Assembly: GCF_000281045.1 (NCBI RefSeq)
Contig: NW_008246104.1
Location: forward strand, 98,557-162,556
DNA length: 64,000 nt
Source: Saprolegnia diclina VS20
Taxonomy: Eukaryota > Oomycota > Saprolegniomycetes > Saprolegniales > Saprolegniaceae
Direction of reading: 5' to 3'
Within the stretch, counting starts at the first letter, position 1; each line of letters starts with the position of its first letter. The notes under the pieces are model-generated. The model made no database searches, was not told the DNA's origin, and saw only the letters and a list, made by a program, of their open reading frames with translations. Below, in pieces: positions 33,620-45,383 of the stretch. A program made the position numbers and the translations under genes.

Positions 33620-34775
33620 TCATGTCGTTGACGTTGTCTTGGGGTGCGCCGCGACGATGCGATCTAGAGGTGTTCCCAAAGGGTATGAAATACACTAGCA
33701 TGTCGCACGTACGGGCGAGGACGGCAGCGCCAAAACCGTTGTCGATGTTGACCACGCCGACGCCCGGCGAGCACGCGTTGAGCATGGTTAGTAGCGGCGC
33801 CAGACCCGCAAATGCCGCGCCATACCTAATCATATTCCTTGAGAATTCAAGAAGGATACATGTTGCAGGTGCACCCGACGCTGGTGGGCACGGCGATGAT
33901 CGGCTTGGTCGTCAGCCCTCCCTACGACAAGAAAACTTACTCTTCCGGCCATGTTGGATTGGACCAGATGACGTACGACGACACCCGGAAGGGCGCCATC
34001 CATGCCGGCCACGACGATGATGACGTCGCCGTCCTCGACCGCGCGGCGGTGGCGCAAGAGGCGGTGCAAGCCGGCTACGCCCACGTCATAGATGCGCCGC
34101 ACGTCGAGCCCCGCGAGCTCTGTGCATGCATATCGTTGGTGGGCAGACGTGATGAGGATGATGTACCTAGCGTCACGGCTGCCTCCTCGGCGACGGGCAA
34201 GTCAGATGTTCCGGCGCACAAGACGCATACGATCTAACTTGGAAGAGGTCGCATCTGTCCGCCTACGATCTTAGCGACGACCTTGTTGAGAGGCGGGCGG
34301 GTCGCCTCGATGGGCTTGGCCAAAATGCGAGCGACCGCGTTGTATTCGAGGCTCTTCAAGACAAGACATGAGCATGAATGGAAGAGAGACGGCGGTACCT
34401 CGAGGCCGGGCTCAGAAAGGACGTCGGCGGCCATCGAAGCACTCACGCGCGTGGCCATGACCACGTCCGTGGACTTTTGCATCGCTCGGAGGATCGAAGC
34501 GACTTGGGAAGACGTTTTGCCCTCGGCGTAAACGACTTCAGGAAATCCCGTTCGCGCCGAACGCTGCCCGTCGAGCTTGGCAAAGGCCTCGAGCACATCG
34601 TACTCGACGTGTCGCCACTGCACCATCGCGTCGTCCGCCGACATCTGCTCGCTTTTGTTGGCGCCGCCATAATCATTGGCAAACTACGTACCTCTTGAGC
34701 CGCCACCGAGGCGAAGAGCGTGTGGAGCGCGCTCGTTGCGGCGTCCGTCGTGAAGCACCGGCGCAGCTTGAGCAT
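33620..34775 (-). CDS. larB: LarB-family protein (pyridinium-3,5-biscarboxylate mononucleotide synthase-like, AIR carboxylase fold)
   Basis: In bacteria LarB carboxylates nicotinic acid adenine dinucleotide, the first step to the nickel-pincer cofactor of lactate racemase. Seven short introns join exons to about 277 aa, the family length. Motifs in order: [124 protein letters not shown]. All are intact. One intron, inside the sequence just before the AGTSD motif, is only 33 nt. Two overlapping CCAAT cores sit just upstream of the ATG at 34775. No larA, larC or larE is in the window. The substrate in this organism is inferred from the family only. Confidence 0.88.
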
Positions 34776-35999
34776 ATCTTGGATGCAAATGCCAATTCGC
34801 CAATCAGAGGCAAGTTGAAGTCTAGCCACACGCAACTGAAGTGGCTTGCGGGAAGCATGCAATACGTCTATGCAATACTTAGACTTAGCGTCTTAGCAGT
34901 CTACTAGGTAGTAGTTCTGACGTGTAGCCATTTAGTGCGAAAAGACCATGGTCGTTTATGCTCAAAGGCAAAAGCTTAGCATGCTCTCGACCCAAATAAC
35001 ATAATTCTAGGTCGTCTCTCCACCCTGCCCGCAACTCTATCGGCAGTTTGACTGTGAGGGTTGGGTTTCAATTGCAGGCCAGCGACATCGTCAATAGCCC
35101 TCGTGGAGCAATGACGAACATAATACAACATATGTGCCAGGGAGCGACCAGTATTCTCAGTCGTTATCATTCCTACGCGTGTGTACAAGCTGTCTTACGC
35201 CGCGAAAGTCGAGGTTTCGGTTTCGCGTTGCTGCCCGTGCCAACCACTCGTTGCGATCTTGTTTCGCTCGGCTGCGGTGATCCAGGACAACAAAACTGTC
35301 TATTTTGGCTTTAGCATGGACGAACACTCTGCAGCGGCCCGCCATGTGACGACCCTGGCAAAAACGAGATTTGAGGCGCGCTACTACCCCCACCAAAGTC
35401 GACAGTGACGCATCGTGGGGTTCCACGCGTAGCATGAGAGACAGTTGAGAGATGCAAAGGCGCAAGCATCGCAAACCACTCACTGGGCGAAAGATCCGCA
35501 CCCAGGCGGCAGGCACAGGGTAAATGGACCTCCGAGCCATCTTGCACGCTCGAAATCTGTTCTAGAATTCTAACGTTGGACTATTTTTTGCGCCAATCTC
35601 ACGAGTTCATGCGTCCCAAGTGATTTTTTGCGTTGCCCTCGACTCTTCCCTGCATACCGGTATGTCCGTCCTTCATTTTGCGGACTTTTGATGTGACTAT
35701 TGATGGATAGGGTTCGGTTTGTCAGTTGTCATCTGAAGGCAAATCGAAATGGAATCAAACGTCCATGCGGCAGTGAATACTACGGAAGAGGGCAGGGCTG
35801 GGAAGAATTTGCACCAACTTGGTACTTTTGACAATGAGGCTGGCGCCACGTCTTGATGATACGTGTACCCGAGAAAGTCGATCACGTCGACGTGCTTTCG
35901 ATTCCACGACGGGTGTATCGACAGGCAACAATACAGACCAAGCGCATTAGATGATAGACGCTATGGTGCAATGCAGAATATGTGGCAGAGTCAAGGCGT
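34776..35999. other. Intergenic region, nothing recognised
   Basis: About 1.2 kb. Short overlapping ORFs without motifs; AT-rich patches at 34860-34990 and 35570-35720. Confidence 0.45.
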
Positions 36000-38185
36000 C
36001 TAACTGTGCCGCGGGTGCTTGTTGTCGCCTTGGCCGTCTTCGGCTGCACGGCGCTTGACGCGTTCAAAATACTCTTTCATCGTGAGGCCCTTGCGCTGGA
36101 CCTTCTCGGCTTCCGGAATCACAGGGCGGATCTTGGCCTCCTTCTCCTTGAGAATCTCAGCGGCCGGCCGCATCGTCGTCCACGTCCCGTCGTCGTCCTT
36201 GTAGCGAATCGTGAGGTTGGCCACATCTGTGACGTCAACGGGCTGGCCATCGACAAACTCAATGTCGTTCGCCATCGCCTCGTCGGGCTTGGACTCGTCT
36301 TCGAGCGCGCGCGCCTGACGCTCCTTGATCTTCTCGACAAGCTCGGCGTGGCCGCCGTCTTGCTTCTTGGCCTTCGTTTCCGGGATCATGTCATCCGGGA
36401 GCGCCTCGACCTCCTGGAGCTTGTTGACGGTCATGATGCGACCATCGGGCATGCGAAGGAGCTTGCCGTCGGCAAGGTTCTTCTCCATCTTGTCGCGCGA
36501 CATGAACATGCGTCGGGACGCCGTCGCGCGGACATACTGCAGCTTTTGCGCCGCCGTCATGTTGTCCATCTGCTGCTGATTGGTGACCGCAGCGTCCAAG
36601 TCACGGCGCTGGTTGATCTCGCGGTTCCGCTTGTTGATCTCGTTGATGCGCTGGACCTCGTCGGCCTTGACCGCGAGACGGCTCTTGTTTTCGGCCAAGA
36701 CCTTGTTGAGGCGGTCCTCAAGAGCCAGCGCCTTCTCAAAGTCGTTGCTGTTCTTGGCGGCCTTGACGTCGCGTTCGAGGCGGACACGCTCGACGCCGAG
36801 GGCGACCTTGGTCTGACCCGCCGCCTTCTTGCGCGTCACCATCGTCGTCACCTGCTCGTCATTGTACTTGTGCATCGTCGCGATTGCCTTGTTGACCGCG
36901 TAGAACTTCTTGGCTTGCATCTGCGTCATGATCGGGAGGTTCACCTTTTGCACCGTGTACTTCCAGAGGAGGAACTCGCGCTCGGTCACCGAGTGGTTCG
37001 AGATGAGGTCGAGGCGCCACGCGCGCGTGTCCTTGCCGTACGCGAGCATGACGCCCGTCTTGGTCGCCTCGCCCATGAACATGTACTCCTTGTCCATCTT
37101 GCACGTGTGCTGCACTTGGCAGAAACGGTACACGCGCTCGTCGTCCTCGCCCGCAAGCGCCACCTTGCAGTAGACGCCCTTGATGATCTTCTCAAAGTAT
37201 GGCTCAAAGTAGTGCTTCTCGAAAAACTGGCGGCGCTTGTGGAGGCACTACACGCAGCATCGTCACTACACGAGCGTCGCACGAGGTCGTACCGAGTTGG
37301 CATATTTGAGGTCGATGGGGCCCGAGACGTCAATCTCCTGGAGCTTGACCTCGTCCGTCGACGCCTTCTTGGACGCCTTCTTGTCCGAGGACCGCGACTC
37401 GTCCTTGTGGCTGCCCGTCTGCTGCAGCTCCTTACGACGGCGTCGCTTCTCCGCAATCTCGCGGCCAGCGTCCGACCCGTCCGAGCGGAACCCGTCGTCG
37501 TCTTCGTCGTCGTCCTTGAAGCGGTTGCGAAGGATTGACTTGCCGCCCTTCTCCGTCTGCTTGATCTGCTTTAAGTTCGAGAGAGCCTCCTTGCGACGGT
37601 CGGTATCGCGGTTGCGCAGTCGTCGGTTCGAGATCGCTTCGTTGTCGTCGTCAAGGGCTTCCTTCTCACTCTCGAGCTTGCGCTTGAGCGCGATCTCCTT
37701 GGACTTTTGCGTCTGCGACTCGTAGTGCTCCCTGCGCAAGCCATGTTAGTATACACCCTGCATCGTCTTCGCATCATGTACAAGATGAGCGCTTCCTTCT
37801 CGACTTCGTTGAGACCCTTGAGCTTCTCGGGGTCGATCTCTTCCATCTTGGATTCGTCGACTGCCGCGTCAGCCTTTCCCGCGGCCTTCTTCGCCTTGGC
37901 CTTCTGTGGCGACTTCTTCGCAGCTGCCTTCGCAGGCTCTTTCTTGGCCTTGGCGGGCGACTTGTCCTTCTTTTTCTCGCCTTCGCTGTCACTTCCGCTG
38001 TCGCTACCCGAGCCGGAGCCCGAGTCGGAACCCGACCCGGAGCCCGACCCGCTGTCGCTGTCGCTGTCGGAGCCGGACCCACTGCCGCTGCCCGAGCCCG
38101 AGTCGCTGCCCGAGCCGGAGCCCGACCCGCTCTCGCTTTCGCTACCGCTCTCCCCGCTTGAGCTCTCTTCGATCTTCTTGGCCAT
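36000..38185 (-). CDS. RTF1: RTF1-like Paf1 complex subunit (Plus3 domain)
   Basis: Transcription elongation factor of the Paf1 complex. Starts MAKKIEESSSGE at 38185. Residues ~8-70 are a Ser/Gly/Asp/Glu repeat (acidic), followed by a Lys/Ala-rich stretch. Two introns are read: one after EKEALIL (~37.72-37.77 kb) and one after KYANS (~37.24-37.29 kb). The Plus3 domain begins LHKRRQFFEKHYFEPYFEKI and continues GVYCKVALAGEDDERVYRF, GEATKTGVMLAYGKDTRAW, SNHSVTEREFLLWKYT. The C-terminal part is a long charged helix (RRDLDAAVTNQQQMDNMTAA region). This order (acidic N-terminus, Plus3, helical C-terminus) matches RTF1. Stop TAG at 36000-36002. Confidence 0.9.
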
Positions 38186-38518
38186 CGTCGTCCTGCGCCC
38201 GAGGATGATGTTTTTGAACCACTGCACCCCGTTCAATCACGCCAGAAATAGACCTTGGCATTTGTATACCACTTTTTTTATTACATTTGTCTTGCTTTTT
38301 GTAAAGAATAAAATACGGTCATGGCTTGATAGTTGGTGAGCGACAGCGCGGATGACCGCAGCCGAGCCGCCTGCCCCGCAGCGGACGGTGCTTTGGCCTG
38401 GGTGGGCTTCCGCCACGCTTGGGCGCCATGATGGCCATGCCAAAGAGGATGAGGTATAGTCATATACACATGGTTATCGGCGACTATTAGAGGGGCTAAT
38501 GACGAGGCCGTGCGATGC
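38186..38518. other. Intergenic region between RTF1 and DUS3
   Basis: About 330 bp, AT-rich around 38270-38320. No gene seen; holds the RTF1 promoter and DUS3 3' end. Confidence 0.5.
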
Positions 38519-40720
38519 TTAGCCGTACGCGTTGGCCTTGTGCTTGGGCACGAATTGGAACCCCTGAATACAGAGGCTGAGCAAAGGACGAACATGCTAT
38601 AAGAAGCGCACTACCTCGGGGACAGGGCCAAGCAGCATCTCCGAGATCTTGACCCAGTCGGCGGCTTGGTCGCTCGCCATGAGCGTCTCGAGGTCGTTGC
38701 GGCCATACTAGCCACAAGGGTATGAGAACGAGGCATGCAAGCAGCACGTGTACATAAGGCATCGGACGGTCGTTGATGCGCTGGGGCAACTGCTCGAGGA
38801 TGCCAACGGGCACGTAGCGACAGAGGAACGACATCCACTCGAGCAAGTAGCGGCGCGTGCGGTTGATGCCCTTGGCGTCCGAGCCCCAGTGCTCGAGGCC
38901 GCACTTGACAAAGTCCTTGAGAATGTCAAGGCGCTCGGACGACGAGATGTCATAGTGACGGCGCTCCTTGATCTCGGTCGGCAGCCACGGCTTGATGAGT
39001 GCTCCACTAGTCGATGCATACATCCAGCCGTCGTCTTTCGCAGCAGCAACAGTACCGGGCGAGCATGCACGTGTCGATCTGGCCCGACGCAAGGTGCTCG
39101 TGGAACTCTTCGTACGAGAGCACGTCACCGCCGCCGACCATCTGCATCGCCTTGTCGTCGCCGCGCGTGTCGGCGCACTCGGCCACGTAGACCCAGTCGG
39201 CGTTCTTGGTGTAGCGCTGGAGGCGCGACCGGCCGTGGACCTTGGTCAAAGCACCGTCAAACAAATCGAATCCTATCGGCAGCGAGTATGGGTACCGTGA
39301 GCGCATTCACGTGCACGTCAGTCTTGAGCGCGTAGTTGAGGACGACGCTTTGGTTCATAAACTCGTTGCTTGAAATCGAAGTCTGGACTTTTGGCAGCAG
39401 CTTGTGCGCGATCGGCGTCTTCTCGGACCAGCCGGCGCGCATCTTGACCGTGAGGCTCGGGCGCGTCGGTAGGCCAAAGCTGCCGAGCTCCATGCCAGTC
39501 AACGCGCCAGAGATGACCGAGTAGAGCTTCGGCGGGCGGTTCATGAGCGCCGCACCACCACCGGCCTTGCACACTAGGTATACATACGTGAGCCCCTTCC
39601 TTGCCGCTTATGCCACGGGCTACCAAGGTCGATGGGGCAGCCCATGTTGATGTCGATGAAGTCCACTTTTGTCTATCATGTGCCATTCATACAGAGAACA
39701 TATTCGTCTGCCATGTACCTTGCGCGTAATGAGCTCACAGACGCGCGCCATTTGGTCGCCGTAGGCCCCGGCGATCTGCACGCCAAAGACGTCTTCCGAC
39801 TCGTGGCGGCGCAGAAGCGCCCACTCGGACGCCTATGAGCGTCATCATAGTCGAGCTCCTTGTAGCAGAGAACGTACCTGGCCTTGGAGCAAGTTGGTGG
39901 CCATGGCCATCTCACCGATCGTGATGTCGGCGCCCCAGTGCTTGAGCACGCGGCGGAACGGGAGGTTCCCGACCGTCGTGAGCGGGCCGACGTAGATCTT
40001 GCCCTTAAAGTCCACGGGCTTGTGCTCGGCAGGCTCCGGGTTGTCGAGTACGTCGTACTCGATGTTGCGCTCCTGCTTGGCCTTCCCGCCCTTCTTCTGG
40101 TGCGACGCCGCCGTCGTGCGGAACGGGTACTTGTTCTTGCGCAACTGGTCGCGCGTCGCCGTGTCGAGCTCGTTGATCTCGACCGTCTTCTCGTCGGCCG
40201 GCGTCCCGAGGTTCACGCCGTTCGCGTCGACGTGCGTGAGACCGTAGCGGCAGTTGAGGCCGTACCGGCAGTAGCCGAGCGCCGTGTACACCGGGCACGG
40301 ACCCTCAAAGTCCTTGGGCCGGCGCTTCATGTAGTCAGCGACGTCGTGGCTAAACTTGCACGAGTCGCTGTACGCGCAGCCCTCGCCTGCGGCCACCGCA
40401 CGGCACAACATCGTCGACGGATCGTCGGCGGCGTCGCGCGGACGCTTCTTGAACGTGCCTCGCTCGCGCTCGCCGTCCTCGCCTTCGCTAGAAACCGTTT
40501 GGTATGTAGCTACATGCATGCGAGTCTAGCACACGTACGCCTTGGGCGGCAAGACGCGGCGAAACTCGGGCTTGACGGCCGCTTCACCGGGCTTGGCCAC
40601 GAACTCCACCGTGGTCTCGGCAGGGGTGGGCACAGCAGCGGCGGCCGGCGCCTCGACGGGCGTAGCTGCCGGTGCTTCGACTGGGGTAGCGGCAAGGGGC
40701 GCTTGCTCGATGTTCGACAT
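38519..40720 (-). CDS. DUS3: tRNA-dihydrouridine(47) synthase, DUS3-like, with two CCCH fingers
   Basis: Flavoenzyme that reduces uridine 47 in tRNA. Starts at 40720 with an Ala/Pro-rich segment containing a duplicated [13 protein letters not shown] unit. Two CCCH zinc fingers follow ([27 protein letters not shown]). Catalytic domain: [47 protein letters not shown] with the catalytic Cys, [83 protein letters not shown]-terminus [17 protein letters not shown] and PKHKANAYG. About seven introns; one after PIDL is clear. The start lies 23 bp from an assembly gap, so upstream sequence is unknown. Confidence 0.92.
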
Positions 40721-40743
40721 GGCGTTCTACGGGCGCCATGAGC

Positions 40744-41231
40744 NNNNNNNNNNNNNNNNNNNNNNNNNNNNNNNNNNNNNNNNNNNNNNNNNNNNNNNNN
40801 NNNNNNNNNNNNNNNNNNNNNNNNNNNNNNNNNNNNNNNNNNNNNNNNNNNNNNNNNNNNNNNNNNNNNNNNNNNNNNNNNNNNNNNNNNNNNNNNNNNN
40901 NNNNNNNNNNNNNNNNNNNNNNNNNNNNNNNNNNNNNNNNNNNNNNNNNNNNNNNNNNNNNNNNNNNNNNNNNNNNNNNNNNNNNNNNNNNNNNNNNNNN
41001 NNNNNNNNNNNNNNNNNNNNNNNNNNNNNNNNNNNNNNNNNNNNNNNNNNNNNNNNNNNNNNNNNNNNNNNNNNNNNNNNNNNNNNNNNNNNNNNNNNNN
41101 NNNNNNNNNNNNNNNNNNNNNNNNNNNNNNNNNNNNNNNNNNNNNNNNNNNNNNNNNNNNNNNNNNNNNNNNNNNNNNNNNNNNNNNNNNNNNNNNNNNN
41201 NNNNNNNNNNNNNNNNNNNNNNNNNNNNNNN
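40744..41231. other. Assembly gap (488 N)
   Basis: Run of N in the divergent region between DUS3 (start 40720) and the RNase III-domain gene (start 41396). No frame on either side clearly enters the gap. Confidence 0.95.
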
Positions 41232-41395
41232 TCTCCCTACGCACTTGCACATGGGCCTGCCGTCGACGGTGCTGCCAGCATGAAGGAGTACTCTACCACC
41301 AAGCCGCGATGGCAAAAGTCGGACGCGAAAGACCCAGGGAGAGACCACGTTTTGCCCATTCTGTATCCGGACGTCCACAACGCATTTTGACAAAA

Positions 41396-42539
41396 ATGTC
41401 CCGAGTTCGCGTCCCATCACTCGGCCGCCAGAGCGACGGCTGGCGCAAGGCGTCGGCGGCGATGCGCCTCGGGCCGCCACCAGTGGCCCACATGTCGACC
41501 AAGCGCAACGCGCAGATCAACTCGGTTGCCAAGAACGTGACGGTCGACGACATGCACCGGACGATTCTGCCCACATCGTCGCTCTTGCACCCGCGCGAGA
41601 ACACCGCTTGGCAAGTCGTCGAGGCCCGCCACTTTGACGTACGTCCTCTCCGCTATGCGCGGCGAGCTGTAGCCGATGACAATAGGAGTTTATCCCTGTG
41701 CCACCCCACTGGCACGTGACGCTGGCCGCGCTCCAGGACGAGTGGGATTGGCACTTTGAGAACGTCCTGCATCTGCAGTGCGCGCTCACGCACTTTAGCG
41801 CGATCGACTCGCACAAGATTCCGCACTTTCCCGCCAACCGCACTGCCAACCGCAGCCTCGAGTGGCTCGGGGACGCCGTCCTGCAAGCCTGTGCGTCCTC
41901 GTACCTCTTCCAGTCGTACCCGACGACGCAGGAAGGCCAGCTTACGCAACTGCGGTCGGCGCTCGTCAAGAACCACGTGCTCGAGGTCGTCTCGACGCAG
42001 CTCAAGCTTCCGTCTGCCATGATTGTCGGAACGTCGATCTCGCAGCATGACCACGAGACAACGCCGCAAGCCATCAAGGTGCGACAGACAGTGCACGCAA
42101 GCGCCGTCGAGTCGCTCATTGGCGCCGTGCTTCTAGACCAGGTACATACTCCATCTTGCTGTGCAGAGCTACAATGTGCATGGTAGGGCATGGTGCGCGC
42201 GATGGAATTTGTCAACACGCGCGTGCTGCCGCTGGCGATCGAGTACGCTGTCTCGTCGACCAACTGGGATCCCGTTAGCGAACTCAACCGCGAAGCTGCG
42301 GCAAATGGCGCAACGATCCGCTACGACGAGACAAAGCTAGAGAGTAATGTGCACCAGGTCGTCGTTGCCATCAACGACCAGGTGCGTCCACCATCGATGC
42401 GGCGACAGATTCCTCATGTTGAACCCAGGCGATGGCGACGGCCCATGACGGCTCGTTCAAGACTGCGCGCCAGAAGGTGGCCACGCAAGTGCTCGAGCGA
42501 CTGAAATCGCAACCCCATCTGTTTGTTGCGACGCAGTAG
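41396..42539 (+). CDS. RNase III-domain protein with dsRBD, mL44-like
   Basis: Four exons (introns 41639-41685, 42142-42186, 42382-42428). RNase III domain: CALTHFSAIDSHKIPHFP, NRSLEWLGDAVLQACAS, EGQLTQLRSALVKNHVL, and HASAVESLIGAVLLDQ. A dsRNA-binding-like part follows (DPVSELNREAAANGATIRYD and the last exon). Compared with E. coli RNase III, the E41 and D45 positions are kept, E38 is Arg, and the metal-binding D114 position is Ser, while E117 is kept. This resembles mitochondrial ribosomal protein mL44, a non-cleaving relative. The basic N-terminus could be a mitochondrial presequence. True nuclease activity is doubtful. Confidence 0.78.
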
Positions 42540-42571
42540 AGATAATATCGATACGTGCATTTGCGTAGCCG

Positions 42572-43060
42572 TTAAAATTCGGCTTCTTCACCGCTCGACC
42601 CATCGTCGTCGCCGCCCGGCGCAGCCGCGGTCTCTTCTTCTTCGAGCATCGGCGCTGCCATGGCGGCCGCCGCAGCGCGCCGCCGCGCACGGGGAATGAT
42701 GTTGGACGTATCGACGCCGATCAAGTCGTCTTCGTTGATTTTGACATTGTCGTCATCGTCGTTGTCGTTGTCATCATCCTCATCATCATCATCGTTGGTC
42801 TTGGCGCGCTTCTTCTTTGGCGCGTCGTCATCATCATCGTCATCGCCTTCGTCGTCATCGCCTTCGTCATCATCGCCCTCATCGTCGTCGTCCTCTTCAT
42901 CGTCGTCGTCGTCCTCTTCCTCCGACTCGACCTTCTTCTTCGAGGTCTTGGCCTTGGGCTCCGCGGCCTTGCGCTTGCTTCCGGCGTTCGGCGACCTACA
43001 ATCCATGAGCCTTCATGCTCGCATCATGGAGGATGTCTACTTGGCGGTCTTCTTGTCCAT
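42572..43060 (-). CDS. CHZ-type histone chaperone-like acidic protein
   Basis: Two exons (intron 42996-43040) give 147 aa, starting MDKKTAK. A Lys-rich start is followed by a long Asp/Glu tract (residues ~28-95) broken by a basic KKKRAK patch, then LIGVDTSNIIPRARRR, close to the CHZ motif (SNIIxxxRRTRG) through which Chz1/HIRIP3 proteins bind H2A.Z-H2B. The C-terminus is again acidic. The acidic tract alone would be uninformative; the SNIIPRARRR block is the reason for the call. Role as histone chaperone is inferred. Confidence 0.65.
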
Positions 43061-43912
43061 GCTTCGGCTTCTCCAGCGGGTTGCGACTTGGGATGTGTGA
43101 ACCAAATTGGACCCCACAAATTTACTCGTGTTCGATTTTTATTCATTTTATTTTATTCAGCTTACTATTGCGTAGTTCAACGAAACCATTTTTTAAATTG
43201 TGTACGGTGGCGAGCGGCTGGATTTAAATAGCTCGGAAACCGACCAATCATGTGCGCTTGACGAACCGCGGGAAAACGCCTCGGAGATCTTTGGCGGCCG
43301 CTGTTCCGTTAAACCGCGTTTAACTTGTCTCCTGCTTGGCCTTGCCTCCAGGTGCTAGCTTTCATGCTGCGACTCGTCGCTAGAACAACATACTGCAATG
43401 AAGTCTGCGTGAAGATGGATTGAAGCAGCCTATAGGAGCTCTCGCAAACGAATTTATTTCATAGTGAACATCGGTAAGTCTTCTAAGCTAAATCATGGGC
43501 AAATTCCCTCTTTGCATGTAGATTCATTGCATCTCAGCCACGCTTTCAGCACCGCAGTACGATGTACATGACTCAAGTTTACATTAACACCTGCAACGTA
43601 CCTCGATGACGAAGCCGACGTAGTAAGACGCAAGTACTATGGTGACAGCTATCGTTGCATGCAGAAGTCTCAAGCGAACTCGCCTGTGGACTTCTAAAAA
43701 GGGCAGATCAAATATTCGTGGCAACTGCACATTTCAACTTTGAAGTGTCGGCTTCTGGATCGCGGCTCGTTCAGGCGGGGTGTCAACTTTGGATCCACTG
43801 TTTGTTGCCATCCGAAATGCAAATTTTATCCGGAATTCTCAGCCAATCAGCGATCCGTATCGACAGCCAATCAATTCCTGCGCTGCCAGTTCCAAACGCA
43901 TCAACAAGCAAG
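43061..43912. promoter_or_regulatory. Divergent intergenic region with CCAAT boxes
   Basis: About 850 bp between divergent starts. CCAAT at 43244-43248 lies about 185 bp before the chaperone gene, and two AGCCAATCA boxes at 43843-43847 and 43867-43871 lie 70 and 42 bp before the plus-strand gene. AT-rich at 43125-43200. No ORF of note. Confidence 0.45.
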
Positions 43913-45170
43913 ATGAAGGACATCGTGCTCAAGCAGAAGCTCCGCAAGGGCCGGCGAAAGGCGCGCCGAAAGAGCGGCGAAGAGTCGTACCAAGAACGCC
44001 GCAACAACTCGGTGCAGCAGACGCGCGACCGCAAGAAGCAGGCGCGCAAGCGGCTGCGCATGGTCAAGACCCAGCGCGCGCTCGACAAGCAAACCGAGAT
44101 CGTGCGCAACTGCCCGATCCACAAGAAAGAGGTACGTCTACACCTTCACGCTAGACACACATGAATGATCTTGTCGGCTGTAGGAGGCCAAGCGCCCCAA
44201 GGGACCGCTGCAGCAACACGAGTGGAAGCTCCGCGGGGCAGCACGCCCGGCCGCGCTCCTTGCTCGCATCGCCAATGGCGAGTGCGACGCCGACGGCAAC
44301 GAATTCAAGGCGCCCGAGAAGACGGTCGATCTCTTTGAAACGATGCCTGGCAAGTTTGGCGAGCGCGAAGAGACGGTTGAATACCTTCGGTACACAATCG
44401 AGAGGCGCTTTGTTGTTGCTCATACGCTGGCGCGTAGACTGCGCAAGGAGGTCGCGCTGGCCGCGTGCTATGCAGGCATGATGGAAGACGGCATTGCCCA
44501 CTTTGAAGCGTGCTTGGAGCTCGATCCGACCGATACGGTGTGTGCCCGTGAAGGCCTTGTGTGTGCGCTCGTCGACGAAGGCCGCGCCGACGAAGCGCGC
44601 GTTTTCTTGGACAAGTTTGAGACGACGACAGCGATTCTCGAGTACTGCCGCGTCATCATCGAGTACGTGAGCTGGGAAGTGCTTGAAGAGGAAGGCTCGT
44701 CCGAGGTACTGACGTGTCGTCGCCGATTGGCGGTATTGAATGGTGATGGGTAGGAGCTCGTTCAAGCGGCGTTTGAGAAGGCGTGGAGCCTCAACCCGTA
44801 CATCGCCATGTTCATTGCCGGCTACGAGTCGTTCAACGCCGTCGTCGAGTACGTGGACGAAATCAAGGCGTACGACCACGGCTCGATCGAGGAGTCGTTC
44901 CTCTACTGCGCAACCAACAGTACGTAGCGTGCTCCTTGTCGTATGCTAAGAGGACCGACTCTAGTTGGTGTTTGGCTCGACACGGTCGGTGCCCAAGCAT
45001 GGATCCAAAAAGAGATCGACGCCCGCGACGAACCCGTCGTTGACGAGACCAAGTACAAGGACGAGATGTACCTGGGCATGTACACGACGGCCGTCGAGAT
45101 GTTCAAGGAGGCGCAAAACGAATCCAACAGCGACAACAACAGTGAAAACCAAGATGACGACGACGAGTAA
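43913..45170 (+). CDS. TPR-like repeat protein with ST7/NPxxP-type C-terminal motif
   Basis: Four exons (introns 44132-44183, 44706-44753, 44920-44964). The N-terminal 75 residues are very basic and helical (KLRKGRRKARRKSGEE). Then tetratricopeptide-like helices: ALAACYAGMMEDGIAHFEAC, LELDPTDTVCAREGLV, GRADEARVFLDKF. Near the end WSLNPYIAMFIAGY and GSIEESFLYCATN and VWLDTVGAQAWI resemble a widespread bacterial/algal family with NPxVPxYLLG and DEAxxYxxxxxxxWxxTxGALxWL. The last ~25 residues are Asn/Ser/Asp-rich and acidic. A helical scaffold role is likely; the partner is unknown. The start is the ATG at 43913, close behind two CCAAT boxes. Confidence 0.7.
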
Positions 45171-45383
45171 GCCAGTAGTAGGGCGCATCCAATTGCATTT
45201 GCGTAGAAAACCCACTTCTTCTTCTTCCATCGTTCTTGCCTCTCGCGTCCTAGCAATGGGCAAGGCAGGCGCGCACCTGCATTTCAAAAAGCAACCGAAA
45301 CGCTGGATACAGCATCGCGACAGATCAATAGGTCCACAGTTTGCTAAAGATAGAACACGCGGCCAGTCGTTTGGTTTGCAAGC

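Noticed and set aside
35982-37538. 518-codon plus-strand ORF opposite RTF1
   Set aside because: Leu/Arg/Val-rich shadow without motifs; the minus strand encodes the Plus3 domain.
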